Origin: CAINFV01 sp964409235
Lineage (GTDB): Bacteria; Chlamydiota; Chlamydiia; Chlamydiales; FEN-1388
Assembly: GCA_964409235.1 (NCBI GenBank)
Contig: CAYPCN010000009.1
Coordinates: forward strand, 1-56,243
DNA: 56,243 bases
Direction of reading: 5' to 3'
Shown here in pieces: positions 9,651 through 18,124 of this stretch. Below the pieces are notes generated by a model. It was given only the letters and a program-made list of their open reading frames with translations, made no database searches and was not told the DNA's origin. The translations under genes and the position numbers were made by a program. Position 1 is the stretch's first letter. Every line of letters begins with the position of its first letter.

Positions 9651-10088
9651 ATGTTTGAATCGTGCCGAGCAAAGCAAGAAGAGGTGAAGAGACTCTTCGC
9701 TGCGGCATCAACCCCAGAAGACAAATATCAACTGCTCATCGACCTCGGCAAGCGGCAAGTACCACTTGCTCCCGAGGAAAAAACAGAAGCACGTCGCGTT
9801 CATGGCTGCCAGAGTACGACTTTCCTTAAAACTACTCTAGAGAAGGGAAAGATCTACTTCCAAACAGAATCTGATGCGCTGATTTCGGCAGGATTGGGGC
9901 AGCTGTTGACGATGGTCTACAGCGGAGAGGAACCAGAAGTACTCCTCCAGTGCCGCCCAACGTATCTAGAAGAATTGGGAATCTATGCGAGCATAAGCCC
10001 TGGCAGAGCGAATGGCCTGGCGAGCATTTTTTCGAAGATGCAGCAAGAAGCGCTTACGTACTATCGCTTGCGACAGCAACAGGAGTAG
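9651..10088 (+). CDS. sufE: SufE-like cysteine desulfuration protein
   Basis: SufE accepts persulfide sulfur from the cysteine desulfurase SufS for Fe-S cluster assembly. This 145-residue protein has the family layout with the acceptor Cys at about 53 in RVHGCQST, equivalent to the GCQS loop of E. coli SufE, and a later segment DALISAGLGQLLTMVYSG typical of the fold. AAGGAG precedes the ATG. No other suf gene is nearby. The 3' end overlaps the convergent permease gene by 35 bases. Confidence 0.88.
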   Translation: MFESCRAKQEEVKRLFAAASTPEDKYQLLIDLGKRQVPLAPEEKTEARRVHGCQSTTFLKTTLEKGKIYFQTESDALISAGLGQLLTMVYSGEEPEVLLQCRPTYLEELGIYASISPGRANGLASIFSKMQQEALTYYRLRQQQE

Positions 10089-11349
10089 CCGACTCCTCCA
10101 CATGTACCGCTTGTGGAAGCCCATTCCCAAACCGCATCTTTGCTTCCGCAGCAAAGGCGAGAGCAAACAGCCCCAAAAGAATGATGATGAACGTATTTCG
10201 AAGCGCGGCGTACCGCGTGATATGAGGGGCAAAGCGCTTGATGCCTAGCCACAGCATGACTAAGGGGATGACGCCGTTCAGAATGGTATCTCCAAACCCA
10301 CCTGATACATCCAATGCCACGATGAAAATTCGTTCAAAACTAATGGCAAAGATAAGCGAGGGGATGAGGACGAGAAGCCCAAGAACGATCGCCCCTTGAC
10401 CTTTCTTACTAATGTTGAGTCCATCGCTTAAAAAGTCGAACAATCCAATGCCAATGCCAAAGAATGACGTCACCAGGGCAAAGACGGCGAAGAGCGAGGA
10501 CGCATACGGAATCACTGTTGAATGAGTCAGCTGGCTAAGGCTGTACGATGCTGGCTCGCCTTTCGCAAAGGCCTGTAATAGTCCGGCTTCGCCTTCTAAT
10601 GGGACGCTGCCGTACACCACGAACTGCCACAAGCCATAGACGACGAACGCAATGAGCGTGCCGAGGACGACGGCAACGCGTATCGACTTTTTGTCCTGGT
10701 TAAGAAAAGGGGAAAGGCTGGGGACCATCGTTTGGTAGCTGAAAGAGGTGATCAGGAGCGGAATGGCGAGGTAGGCCTGGTTCCAATCTTTTCGAAGCAA
10801 GAGCTCGTGTTGGACGATGGGAATGCCTGTGCCAATGATCACAGCATACGCTCCGACCATCAGGATGAAGATGAGGTCGTTAGCACGCCCAAGGATGTAG
10901 CGGGGTCCGAGAAGAAAGGGCCCGAAGATCAGGATAAACAGCCAGCAGCCGAGGCTCTTAGGTACCGACGTGCTAAAGAGGGCTGATAACCCTTCGGCAA
11001 ATAAGTGGCCGCAGCCAGCGGCGTACGCTGTTAGAGAGGCATATGAGATAAAGAGGAACAGAAACCACATCAGCCATTTTCCCCATGCCCCTAAAATTGT
11101 TGAGGCCATGGTGATGATATGCGCATCAGTCTTCTTCATCCAGAAGCCGATCTCCACAAGACATAATCCCGTGATGGTCATGATGGAGAAGACCACAATC
11201 ATGAGGATAAAACCTGGGATGAATCCAGCAGGAGCGCCGACGACAGGAAGCGCGAGCATGCCGCCGCCGATACAGGTGCCAGCGACAAGCAAAGCCCCTG
11301 TGAACGTTCGGGGGGCGAGGCCAAGCCAAGAGGTAAGTTGTGATATCAT
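10054..11349 (-). CDS. tyrP: Aromatic amino acid permease, TyrP/HAAAP family
   Basis: An inner-membrane transporter of 431 residues with about eleven hydrophobic segments. The first contains the family hallmark FTGALLVAGTCIGGGMLALPVV, as in TyrP/Mtr/TnaB proton symporters for tyrosine or tryptophan. Chlamydiae typically encode TyrP-type permeases to import aromatic amino acids from the host, which fits auxotrophy; tyrosine or tryptophan is the likely substrate but cannot be decided here. The tail is short and cytoplasmic. It is convergent with sufE and lies 89 bases downstream of the M24 peptidase gene on the same strand. Confidence 0.88.
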   Translation of the reverse strand: MISQLTSWLGLAPRTFTGALLVAGTCIGGGMLALPVVGAPAGFIPGFILMIVVFSIMTITGLCLVEIGFWMKKTDAHIITMASTILGAWGKWLMWFLFLFISYASLTAYAAGCGHLFAEGLSALFSTSVPKSLGCWLFILIFGPFLLGPRYILGRANDLIFILMVGAYAVIIGTGIPIVQHELLLRKDWNQAYLAIPLLITSFSYQTMVPSLSPFLNQDKKSIRVAVVLGTLIAFVVYGLWQFVVYGSVPLEGEAGLLQAFAKGEPASYSLSQLTHSTVIPYASSLFAVFALVTSFFGIGIGLFDFLSDGLNISKKGQGAIVLGLLVLIPSLIFAISFERIFIVALDVSGGFGDTILNGVIPLVMLWLGIKRFAPHITRYAALRNTFIIILLGLFALAFAAEAKMRFGNGLPQAVHVEESATPVAVASDST

Positions 11350-11438
11350 AATGGTATTGTACAGTTATGCCCTACGATTGTACGCGAGTTGCTTAGTGGA
11401 GAGCAAGCGTTTCCGATGGCGCTACGCCACAAAATAGC

Positions 11439-12623
11439 TCAGAAGAGACAGCGAAGAGCGGCTGGCGCTTGCCCAAAGACTGTGCAGGCAGCTCTTGACT
11501 CAAGAAGGACATTGCATTCAAGGCGGATGCCGAAAAAGCTTGGCAGATAGATCCCTGGCTCTATTGAATAGCATCCGTTCAGGATAAGATGGCGAGCATC
11601 TCGAGTTTCATAATTGTCGAGATTTGCTCCAGGACCATGAATGTCGAGGAAGATGTTATGCCCTGTGCGGTGGGTGAAGTAGTTGCCAAATCCATGAGAG
11701 TCGATGACATATCGGCAGGCCATATCTACCTCGGCGCCTGGTATGGCACAGTCATGTTGAAGACAGGAGTCAATGAAGTGAATCGCCGTACTCTGCGCCT
11801 CTCGGACGATCTGGAAGATTTTTTGGGCAATTTCCGGAGGGGAGCGCCCTGTGAAGGCGACCTGAGAGAGATCCGCATATGGAGCATGGGGATCGTTCAT
11901 CTTGCACCATGCATCGATGAGCACCATGCTGTTCGGCGTGATAAGAGAGTCATTGGAAGCATGGTGTGGAATAATGGAATTCGCTCCGACGGCGACGATC
12001 GGCGGGTGGTCGAAGATGGCCTTTTCGGACTGGATACTCTTGATAAGCACCTCTTGCAAGGCTCGCTCTGTCACCTGAGAACCTTGGGCTAGGCGTTGCT
12101 GGAGCCATCCCCATGCCGTTTCAAAGGATTGTTCTAGCACCTGAACAGCATTGCTGTGGAAAGCCCGTTGCGCTGTAGTACATTGGCCAACACGCGCGGA
12201 GAGAAGAGGCCAAGAGCTGACGATGCGAAGTCCTTGCCGCTCGAACCACTCTTTTGTGCTGGCGTCGAGGACGGCTTGAGAGGGAAGCAGCTCGGACGGC
12301 CAGTATTCCATAGCCACCGTCTGCCCATGCTTGAGAATAGAAAACAGAACTGCTTCAAGTTCTCGCCATGAAGAGTAGAAAATCGTTTTGCCAATGAAAT
12401 AGTCCGCCAATGGCGCGTCGACGGTGTGGATGATTGTAATGGGCTCTCCGATAGGTGGCACCCAATAAAAGAAGCGACGCGTCCCGAATACCGAAGCGGG
12501 GAGGCCGAAGAGATCGAGTACCATCCGGTTTCGGCCTTTGTAGTCATAGAATAACCATCCATTGATGTGCCGATTTTTCCAGAGGGCCTCTTGCACATGG
12601 GCGACAACCATTCGTGATGTCAT
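11439..12623 (-). CDS. M24-family metallopeptidase (aminopeptidase P / Xaa-Pro peptidase-like)
   Basis: A 394-residue protein with an N-terminal creatinase-like domain (about 1-150) and a C-terminal pita-bread catalytic domain. Likely metal ligands are Asp in LIDAW, Asp in YADLSQVAF, His in FTHRTGHNI, Glu in CYSIEPGIYL and Glu in IRLECNVLL, so all five positions appear to be kept. Such enzymes remove an N-terminal residue before proline or split Xaa-Pro dipeptides. Chlamydiaceae have one annotated as PepP near a hypothetical gene, and here too an exported HEAT protein is the neighbour. The choice between PepP and PepQ cannot be made by eye. Confidence 0.82.
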   Translation of the reverse strand: MTSRMVVAHVQEALWKNRHINGWLFYDYKGRNRMVLDLFGLPASVFGTRRFFYWVPPIGEPITIIHTVDAPLADYFIGKTIFYSSWRELEAVLFSILKHGQTVAMEYWPSELLPSQAVLDASTKEWFERQGLRIVSSWPLLSARVGQCTTAQRAFHSNAVQVLEQSFETAWGWLQQRLAQGSQVTERALQEVLIKSIQSEKAIFDHPPIVAVGANSIIPHHASNDSLITPNSMVLIDAWCKMNDPHAPYADLSQVAFTGRSPPEIAQKIFQIVREAQSTAIHFIDSCLQHDCAIPGAEVDMACRYVIDSHGFGNYFTHRTGHNIFLDIHGPGANLDNYETRDARHLILNGCYSIEPGIYLPSFFGIRLECNVLLESRAACTVFGQAPAALRCLF

Positions 12624-12699
12624 AGCAGTACACTAGGGTAACATGTTTTTCGCTGTGTATAATTTCCTTATAAACCAAAGGAGGGGCTATTGCCTAGTG

Positions 12700-14445
12700 C
12701 TATCGATACATCGATGATACGAGCGCTCCTGCAGCGCGAGTTCTGAGGATTGGCGAGGCATCGAAGAGGAGTGGGATAAGGTATGGCTGTGTACGCGATG
12801 CTGGAAGTGTGCCGAAGCCGAGGATGATAGCTTCTTTTCCTTCGCGGGAGGCTTTTTCGTACTGTTCGGCAAGCGTGGTGGCAGCCTGCTGCGATTGAGA
12901 GATGATGGTGAGGAGAAGTGCTGCTTGAATGCGGACGGTTTCTGTCTCATGGGTGAGGAGAGGGGTGAGAATTTCGTCGAGAGAGCGGCCAAACTCTTGG
13001 AAGAGAAACGTTGCTGCAGCAGCGGAGATCCCCCAGCCGCGATCTGTGAGCATCTTCTCCACTTCTTCTTGTGGAATGCGCTGCTCGGCATAGCACCGCA
13101 ATGCGAGCAGCTGAAGCCGCAGGAAGAGATCTTGAGACTCTGGAAGCCGAGGAATGGCCGGATGGTGGAGAATGTGCGATGCTCGAAGCCAGCTGAAAGA
13201 GCCGTCCGTCCTCTCTTCGAGGAGTGTCGGCGTTGCGGAGAGTGCAGAGCGCAGAATGGAGGATGCTGCGGCTGCCTCTGCTCGATGCAAGAGGAGGTAG
13301 CAGGCGAGATTCATCTGTATGAAGGGATCATCCGTTTTCGCGAGCAGATTTGTTGCCAGAGGGAGTCCTGCCTCTCCAGAAAGGATGAGGCGAGAGGTGG
13401 CGAGCAGAGCCTTCTCCTTGGACATGGTGGTGATAGCGGTATCGAACCACATCAGGGCTTCCCTGCGCGCTTGCTCGTCGGATGAAATGAGAAGTGCCCA
13501 TGCTGCTACGGAGGATAGGTCAAAAGATGCGGAGTTGAGATGCCGTTTCCACGCTGCAATCAACGAGGCGGAAGAATCGGGGACGAGAGCTTGCCACATG
13601 CCGAGCGTTTGGAAAGCGCATTTTTTGACGCTGGTCGACGGATCGGACAGGAGGGGGATGAGGCACGAAACTCCTTCGCATGTAGGAGCAGAGCAAACGG
13701 CCGCTGCTGCCAACGCTCTGATGGCAGGGCGAGAGTCGGAGACGGTGCACTTAAGCCAGGTCATGTCGATGCTGTCTGTGAGAGAGGCGACCAACAGCGC
13801 AGCCTCTATGCGGTCCTGCTCTGACAGCGTTTCGTCGACAAGGAGCGAGGAGATCTTTTCTTCGGCCTCTGCTGCCTTTTGAGAGGCGAGAAGCTGGGCG
13901 GCAGCAAGCTTGGCTTCTGGATCTGCTTGCTGCAGGATCGCTTCGGCTTGCTGTTGAATGGGGGCATCAGGATAGGAAGCGGCCAGCTGAAGCGCCATCA
14001 ACTGTATCCCTTGATGCGAGTCGGCCATTAACCTTTTTAGGATGCGCATGCCACGGACGTCCTGGCTTTCTGCAGCGGCGAGGGCGGCCTCAGCGCGCAT
14101 CCTTGGATGGTAGGATTGAGCGGCCGATTCGATGGTGGCCCAGGCGATATGTTCGACAGTGTGCCGAGACAGCAAAAGAGAGCTTTTTGTCTGAATCTTT
14201 TCAAAGAGCGCTCTCATCCCCTCGATATCTCCACTGTCGATCAGATAGTCGAAGAGCAGGGATACTATCTCTGGATTGTCCGTAGCATCGGGTGCTTGCA
14301 GGACCTGATCGAGAAGGCGGAGAGCTTCGCGAGTGTCATGGAGGGCAAGGCAGAGCGGAATCTTGTCCTTTGGCGAGGCATCAGCGGACAGACCACCAGC
14401 GAAGAAACAGATCAGGCATATGGATACTATCAAACACCGTGGCAT
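12700..14445 (-). CDS. Exported HEAT-repeat protein
   Basis: A 581-residue protein with a signal peptide (MPRCLIVSICLICFFAGGLSADAS) and then helical repeats of about 30-40 residues through the full length: AEAALAAAESQDVRGMRILKRL, QLMALQLAASYPDAPIQQQ, KKCAFQTLGMWQALVP, and, near the end, QPYLIPLLFDASPILRTRAAGALVSS. These read as HEAT-like units forming a solenoid, usually a protein-binding scaffold. Location is probably periplasmic. It begins four bases from the HIT stop, so HIT, this gene and perhaps the M24 peptidase form a unit. Partner and role are unknown. Confidence 0.78.
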   Translation of the reverse strand: MPRCLIVSICLICFFAGGLSADASPKDKIPLCLALHDTREALRLLDQVLQAPDATDNPEIVSLLFDYLIDSGDIEGMRALFEKIQTKSSLLLSRHTVEHIAWATIESAAQSYHPRMRAEAALAAAESQDVRGMRILKRLMADSHQGIQLMALQLAASYPDAPIQQQAEAILQQADPEAKLAAAQLLASQKAAEAEEKISSLLVDETLSEQDRIEAALLVASLTDSIDMTWLKCTVSDSRPAIRALAAAAVCSAPTCEGVSCLIPLLSDPSTSVKKCAFQTLGMWQALVPDSSASLIAAWKRHLNSASFDLSSVAAWALLISSDEQARREALMWFDTAITTMSKEKALLATSRLILSGEAGLPLATNLLAKTDDPFIQMNLACYLLLHRAEAAAASSILRSALSATPTLLEERTDGSFSWLRASHILHHPAIPRLPESQDLFLRLQLLALRCYAEQRIPQEEVEKMLTDRGWGISAAAATFLFQEFGRSLDEILTPLLTHETETVRIQAALLLTIISQSQQAATTLAEQYEKASREGKEAIILGFGTLPASRTQPYLIPLLFDASPILRTRAAGALVSSMYR

Positions 14446-14448
14446 GTG

Positions 14449-14784
14449 TTACCCTAATGAGCCTAGCGTCCTGCCCCCAAGGAGGTGAAAATGGAGGTGG
14501 TAGACGAGCTGTCCAGATGCTTTGCCGCTATTGGTGATCACTCGGAATCCGTCCTGTACCCCAAACTGCTGAGCGATCTTCCGGGCAATGATCAAGCACT
14601 CTCCAAGGAGAGCGGCGTCCTCGTCAGATGCAGATGCCAAATTGGAGATTGGCTTTTTGGGGACGATAAGAATGTGAACAGGCGCCTGCGGGGCAATGTC
14701 ATGAAACGCGATGATGCGTTCATTCTCGAATACCTTGTTGCAGGGGACCTTCCCCTCGATGATCTGTCCAAAAATTGTGGTCAT
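14449..14784 (-). CDS. HIT-family nucleotide hydrolase (HinT-like)
   Basis: A 111-residue histidine-triad protein. The triad HLHFH lies at about residues 96-100 in YHLHFHLLGG, and the upstream strand APQAPVHILIVPKKPI is typical of HinT, which hydrolyses AMP-linked amines and aminoacyl-adenylates. Length fits. It starts only two bases from the MYG1-like gene stop, and the same HIT-MYG1 pairing is known in Chlamydiaceae. Confidence 0.92.
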   Translation of the reverse strand: MTTIFGQIIEGKVPCNKVFENERIIAFHDIAPQAPVHILIVPKKPISNLASASDEDAALLGECLIIARKIAQQFGVQDGFRVITNSGKASGQLVYHLHFHLLGGRTLGSLG

Positions 14785-14786
14785 GG

Positions 14787-15692
14787 CTAGCGTCCTTGCT
14801 TGTCTTTACAATGCAATTCGAACACGCGGTTGAGAGCCGCGAGGGCTGCCTCTTTTGTCTTCCATACCGAGATGAATCGTCCTTTGTGGCAGAAGACGGC
14901 GCCGGGAATCCCGGAGACAGCGCTGAGGTCTTGATCCATGAGGCCTGCCCATGCGGCAGGGAGCGGCATGCGAACATGCATTCTATCGTCATTCGTCGGA
15001 GGGATTCCTCGTAATTTCCACTGGCCGGCGATGGGCATAATAATGAACTTGGCGGGGTGATGGTCACCCCCGAGTTCGAAGAACGCATCCATCCACGGGA
15101 TGTGGTGTTCAAATAGGAGGTAGTTCGATCTCGTTTTCATTATTTGTCGGACTTCTGTACGCGCAGATTGATTGTAGTGGTACCGATCGAGAAGTCTTTT
15201 CAGATGGCCCTCTGTGAATTCCACTGCCGACACGTAGGCGCGATACAGCTCTTCGGCAGAGGCTTCGTAATGGATTGGGTTAAAATTTGAGATGACATGC
15301 GAGAACAGGCAGTACCCGGGCAACTGAGGGTCTTTCCCATTGTCATGAGCGTCGATACCTCGAATGAGGGCGTTGTTGAGGAAGTCCGCCTCTTTACGGG
15401 GAAGCAATTTCGATGTTTTCAAATACTCGAGCACCATGCCGGCCGAACTCAAAGGGCCTATGTAATCGACCTGATGGTGGTCAAAGCGTTTGAGAGCGGG
15501 TTCATAGAGGCCTCCCACGTCGCAGACATATTCACAGCGGCGAAGGAGCTCCGGATCTCGGGTCCGAAAGACCTTCTCTTTGTCGATACACCCGGTGAGA
15601 AGGAGCAGTGCGCATGCTGTGACGTCGTCAGCATGAAATGTTCCGTCATGAGTGCCAAATGATCGTGTGATGAGCTGCTGTTCTTCGTGCAT
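14787..15692 (-). CDS. MYG1/UPF0160-family exonuclease-like metal hydrolase
   Basis: A protein of about 301 residues with the MYG1 signature: THDGTFHADDVTACALLLL near the N-terminus, then YVCDVGGLYEP, FDHHQ and GIDAHDNG, which together look like a DHH-type metal site, and a C-terminal part ending VSGIPGAVFCHKGRFISVW. Eukaryotic MYG1 has been shown to act as an RNA exonuclease; bacterial activity is largely inferred. An ATG exists at 15764, but GGGG lies just before the ATG at 15692, which starts the conserved part. It precedes the HIT gene by two bases. Confidence 0.86.
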   Translation of the reverse strand: MHEEQQLITRSFGTHDGTFHADDVTACALLLLTGCIDKEKVFRTRDPELLRRCEYVCDVGGLYEPALKRFDHHQVDYIGPLSSAGMVLEYLKTSKLLPRKEADFLNNALIRGIDAHDNGKDPQLPGYCLFSHVISNFNPIHYEASAEELYRAYVSAVEFTEGHLKRLLDRYHYNQSARTEVRQIMKTRSNYLLFEHHIPWMDAFFELGGDHHPAKFIIMPIAGQWKLRGIPPTNDDRMHVRMPLPAAWAGLMDQDLSAVSGIPGAVFCHKGRFISVWKTKEAALAALNRVFELHCKDKQGR

Positions 15693-15864
15693 TGTACCCC
15701 GACAAACTACGTACGCATTATCAGTAAATGGGGTTTTCTGGCCAAACAGAACGTTTTGCTGCAAGATAACTCTTGTGTGCTATAGTCTTTTGTCCTTTGT
15801 TATGGAGCTGCTGTAGGAGGAGGAGTACTTTTTGTGAGGGAGTATTTGTGAGGGAGTATACTGT

Positions 15865-17394
15865 ATGGTAGATACCAAAGACCGTGCCGCCACCGCCATT
15901 CAACCACGGCGCGATCAAGATTTTCCAGAGTGGTATCAACAGGTCATTCGGGCCGCAGATATGGCCGAAAACTCACCTGTGCGAGGCTGCATGGTCATCA
16001 AACCGTGGGGATGGTCAATCTGGGAGCGCGTTCGCGATTACCTGGACGCTCGCATCAAGGCAACAGGACACGAAAATGCCTATTTCCCCCTTTTCCTCCC
16101 ATTGAGCTATTTGGAGAAAGAAGCCTCCCACGTCGAAGGGTTTGCCAAAGAATGTGCTGTTGTCACCCACCATCGCCTCGAAGCCAAAGAAGGGAAGCTC
16201 ATTCCCGTCGCTGAGCTCGAGGAGCCTCTTGTCATCCGCCCCACGTCGGAGACAGTGATTGGAGAGGCTTTTTCGCGATGGATCAACTCATGGAGAGACC
16301 TGCCGCTGAAGATCAACCAATGGGCCAATGTGGTTCGTTGGGAGATGCGCCCTCGAATTTTCCTTAGGACCACAGAGTTTTTATGGCAGGAAGGGCATAC
16401 GGCGCATGCCACGGAAGAAGAGGCATGGCACGAGGCTAAGCTCATGCTCGAAGAATACCGAAAGCTTCTGGAAGATGTCATGGCAATGCCGGTTATCATC
16501 GGCAGCAAGTCACCCGGAGAGCGGTTTCCAGGGGCCGTGGATACGATGTCATTGGAATGCATGACCCAAGATAGGAAGGCGATCCAAGCAGGGACGTCGC
16601 ATTACCTCGGCCAGAACTTTTCGAAAGCCTTTCAGATACGCTTTAACGCCTCTGATGGGAAGACGGAGTATGCCTATACTACGTCGTGGGGTGTCACAAC
16701 GAGGCTGCTCGGCGCCATGATCATGGTGCACGGCGATGACAATGGGCTGATGCTCCCACCGAAAGTTGCCCCGTATCACGTTGTCATCATCCCGATTTTG
16801 ACAAAGGCAGAACGCAATGAAGAAGTTCTCAAAGCTGCACAAACGCTGAAGGCAGAGCTAGAAGCGCGGTCCTTTGACGGCACTCCCATCCGCGTCTTTA
16901 TCGATGGCCGAGATATCAGGGCAGGAGAGAAAAGCTGGATGTGGATTAAGAAGGGCGTCCCCCTCCGCGTAGAGGTTGGCCCTCGAGATCTCGACACCGC
17001 TTCGTGTAGCGTGGCAGTACGGGATGACCCCTGCCTGGCAAAAACTTCCATGCCCTATGCTCAGCTCTTGCGTACCGCCGAAGAGATGCTCGCTGATTTT
17101 CAAGAGCGGTTGTTTCAGAGGGCACGAACGTTTCGCGATCAACATATCCGCACGGATCTTTCTTCCTTTGATGAGATGAAAGCCTTCTTTACGCCGAAGA
17201 ATGAGGATAAGCCCGAAATTCACGGTGGCTTCGTACGAGCAAAGTGGTGTGGAGATCAAAAGACGGAGGAGTTGCTCAAGGAGATGAAAGTTACGATCAG
17301 AAGCATTCCCTTCCATCAATCTGGAACAGAAGGTCGATGTATTATCACAGGGCAAAAAGCGACGCTCGACGCCATTTTCGCAAAATCATATTAA
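15865..17394 (+). CDS. proS: Prolyl-tRNA synthetase, archaeal/eukaryotic type
   Basis: ProRS charges tRNA-Pro. This 509-residue enzyme is the short class II type found in archaea, eukaryotes and some bacteria: it begins with FPEWYQQVIRAADMAENSPVRGCMVIKPWGWSIWE, has PLVIRPTSETVIG (motif 2 region), FLWQEGHTAHAT, and SWGVTTRLLGAMIMVHGDDNGL (motif 3), with the anticodon domain and a C-terminal zinc-like domain after it. The bacterial editing insertion between motifs 2 and 3 is absent. Chlamydiaceae carry the longer bacterial form, so this one suggests replacement by transfer or lineage-specific retention. A GAGGGAG sequence lies about 13 bases before the ATG. A palindromic repeat begins one base after its stop. 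Confidence 0.95.
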   Translation: MVDTKDRAATAIQPRRDQDFPEWYQQVIRAADMAENSPVRGCMVIKPWGWSIWERVRDYLDARIKATGHENAYFPLFLPLSYLEKEASHVEGFAKECAVVTHHRLEAKEGKLIPVAELEEPLVIRPTSETVIGEAFSRWINSWRDLPLKINQWANVVRWEMRPRIFLRTTEFLWQEGHTAHATEEEAWHEAKLMLEEYRKLLEDVMAMPVIIGSKSPGERFPGAVDTMSLECMTQDRKAIQAGTSHYLGQNFSKAFQIRFNASDGKTEYAYTTSWGVTTRLLGAMIMVHGDDNGLMLPPKVAPYHVVIIPILTKAERNEEVLKAAQTLKAELEARSFDGTPIRVFIDGRDIRAGEKSWMWIKKGVPLRVEVGPRDLDTASCSVAVRDDPCLAKTSMPYAQLLRTAEEMLADFQERLFQRARTFRDQHIRTDLSSFDEMKAFFTPKNEDKPEIHGGFVRAKWCGDQKTEELLKEMKVTIRSIPFHQSGTEGRCIITGQKATLDAIFAKSY

Positions 17395-17395
17395 C

Positions 17396-17490
17396 GAGCC
17401 ATGTGCGCTGTTCCTTTGGGAGAATAGAGGAGGCGAATCTATCCAAAACCTCTTCACGCCTATGTCAGGGGCATATGGATTCGACGGATG
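17396..17490. repeat. Palindromic repeat family, left part (copy J)
   Basis: It begins GAGCCATGTGCGCTG right after the proS stop and contains CTTTGGGAGAATAGAGGAGG and the central CCTATGTCAGGGGCATATGG core, but the right end is missing. Homology is clearest to the copy at 38406. Confidence 0.7.
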
Positions 17491-17492
17491 TT

Positions 17493-17780
17493 CTATCGAA
17501 CAAAGATCCAATGCCCTTGGACGTGTGCTGGCGTGGTCTGCGTTGGCTTCTTCTTTGTCCGTGCTGCCTGTAGCCGAGCGTCAATAGCCTTTTCTAAGGT
17601 CTCTCGCTGCCGTTGCAGTGCCGACCACTCTTCTGGTTCAAAGCGATCGATGTCATGGAGGGTATTGACAAGTTCTGTTCCATCAATGCCCAAGGAGGTA
17701 AACAGCTTTCGGTTTTCTTCCTCCATGGCAGCCAGGACTTTCTCTTGTTCGGCAAGAAGTTCGTCGTGTTGGTCTTCCAT
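17493..17780 (-). CDS. Small coiled-coil hypothetical protein
   Basis: A 95-residue, strongly charged protein: a long N-terminal helix (MEDQHDELLAEQEKVLAAMEEENRKLFTSLGI) followed by a second helical segment (EEWSALQRQRETLEKAIDARLQAAR) and a basic tail. No signal peptide or known motif is visible. It diverges from the small ORF and topoisomerase genes to its right and ends beside a repeat remnant. Function unknown. The heptad-like pattern argues that it is a real gene. Confidence 0.55.
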   Translation of the reverse strand: MEDQHDELLAEQEKVLAAMEEENRKLFTSLGIDGTELVNTLHDIDRFEPEEWSALQRQRETLEKAIDARLQAARTKKKPTQTTPAHVQGHWIFVR

Positions 17781-17830
17781 ACCGTACGATCTCCTATGAA
17801 AAATATGATCTAGACCAGCAGCTTCTGGAA

Positions 17831-18091
17831 TTGGAGCGTCCGGAGGGAAAACGGGCGGTGTTGTCGCGATGGTTCTCTACCCTGTACCATCGCGCTTCTC
17901 ACGCTCAAATTTTCTCAGCGAACTTTTCGCAACTGCTGATACGTGATGACTATTGTGGCATTATAGAGCTTTTTCTGCACATGCTTGAAATAAAGCGCTT
18001 GGTTTATTATGAGCATCAGCTTCAGGAAATGCAGCATCGAGAAGAAAAATGGGCCATGGTTCGCCAACCCAGTTCGGAGATGGACTCGTGA
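17831..18091 (+). CDS. Possible small protein, start uncertain
   Basis: An open frame of at least 86 codons ends 33 bases before the GyrB2-type gene. Only a TTG at 17831 is available as start, without a visible ribosome-binding site. The frame is open further upstream (YEKYDLDQQLLELER in the preceding codons), which hints that the true start is an unusual codon or has been lost. The product is helical (FSQLLIRDDYCGIIELFLHMLEIKRLVYYEHQLQEM). It may be a real small gene, a relic, or chance. Confidence 0.35.
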   Translation: MERPEGKRAVLSRWFSTLYHRASHAQIFSANFSQLLIRDDYCGIIELFLHMLEIKRLVYYEHQLQEMQHREEKWAMVRQPSSEMDS

Positions 18092-18124
18092 ACATGTACC
18101 TTTGGCTCTATAGAAGAGAAGAAC

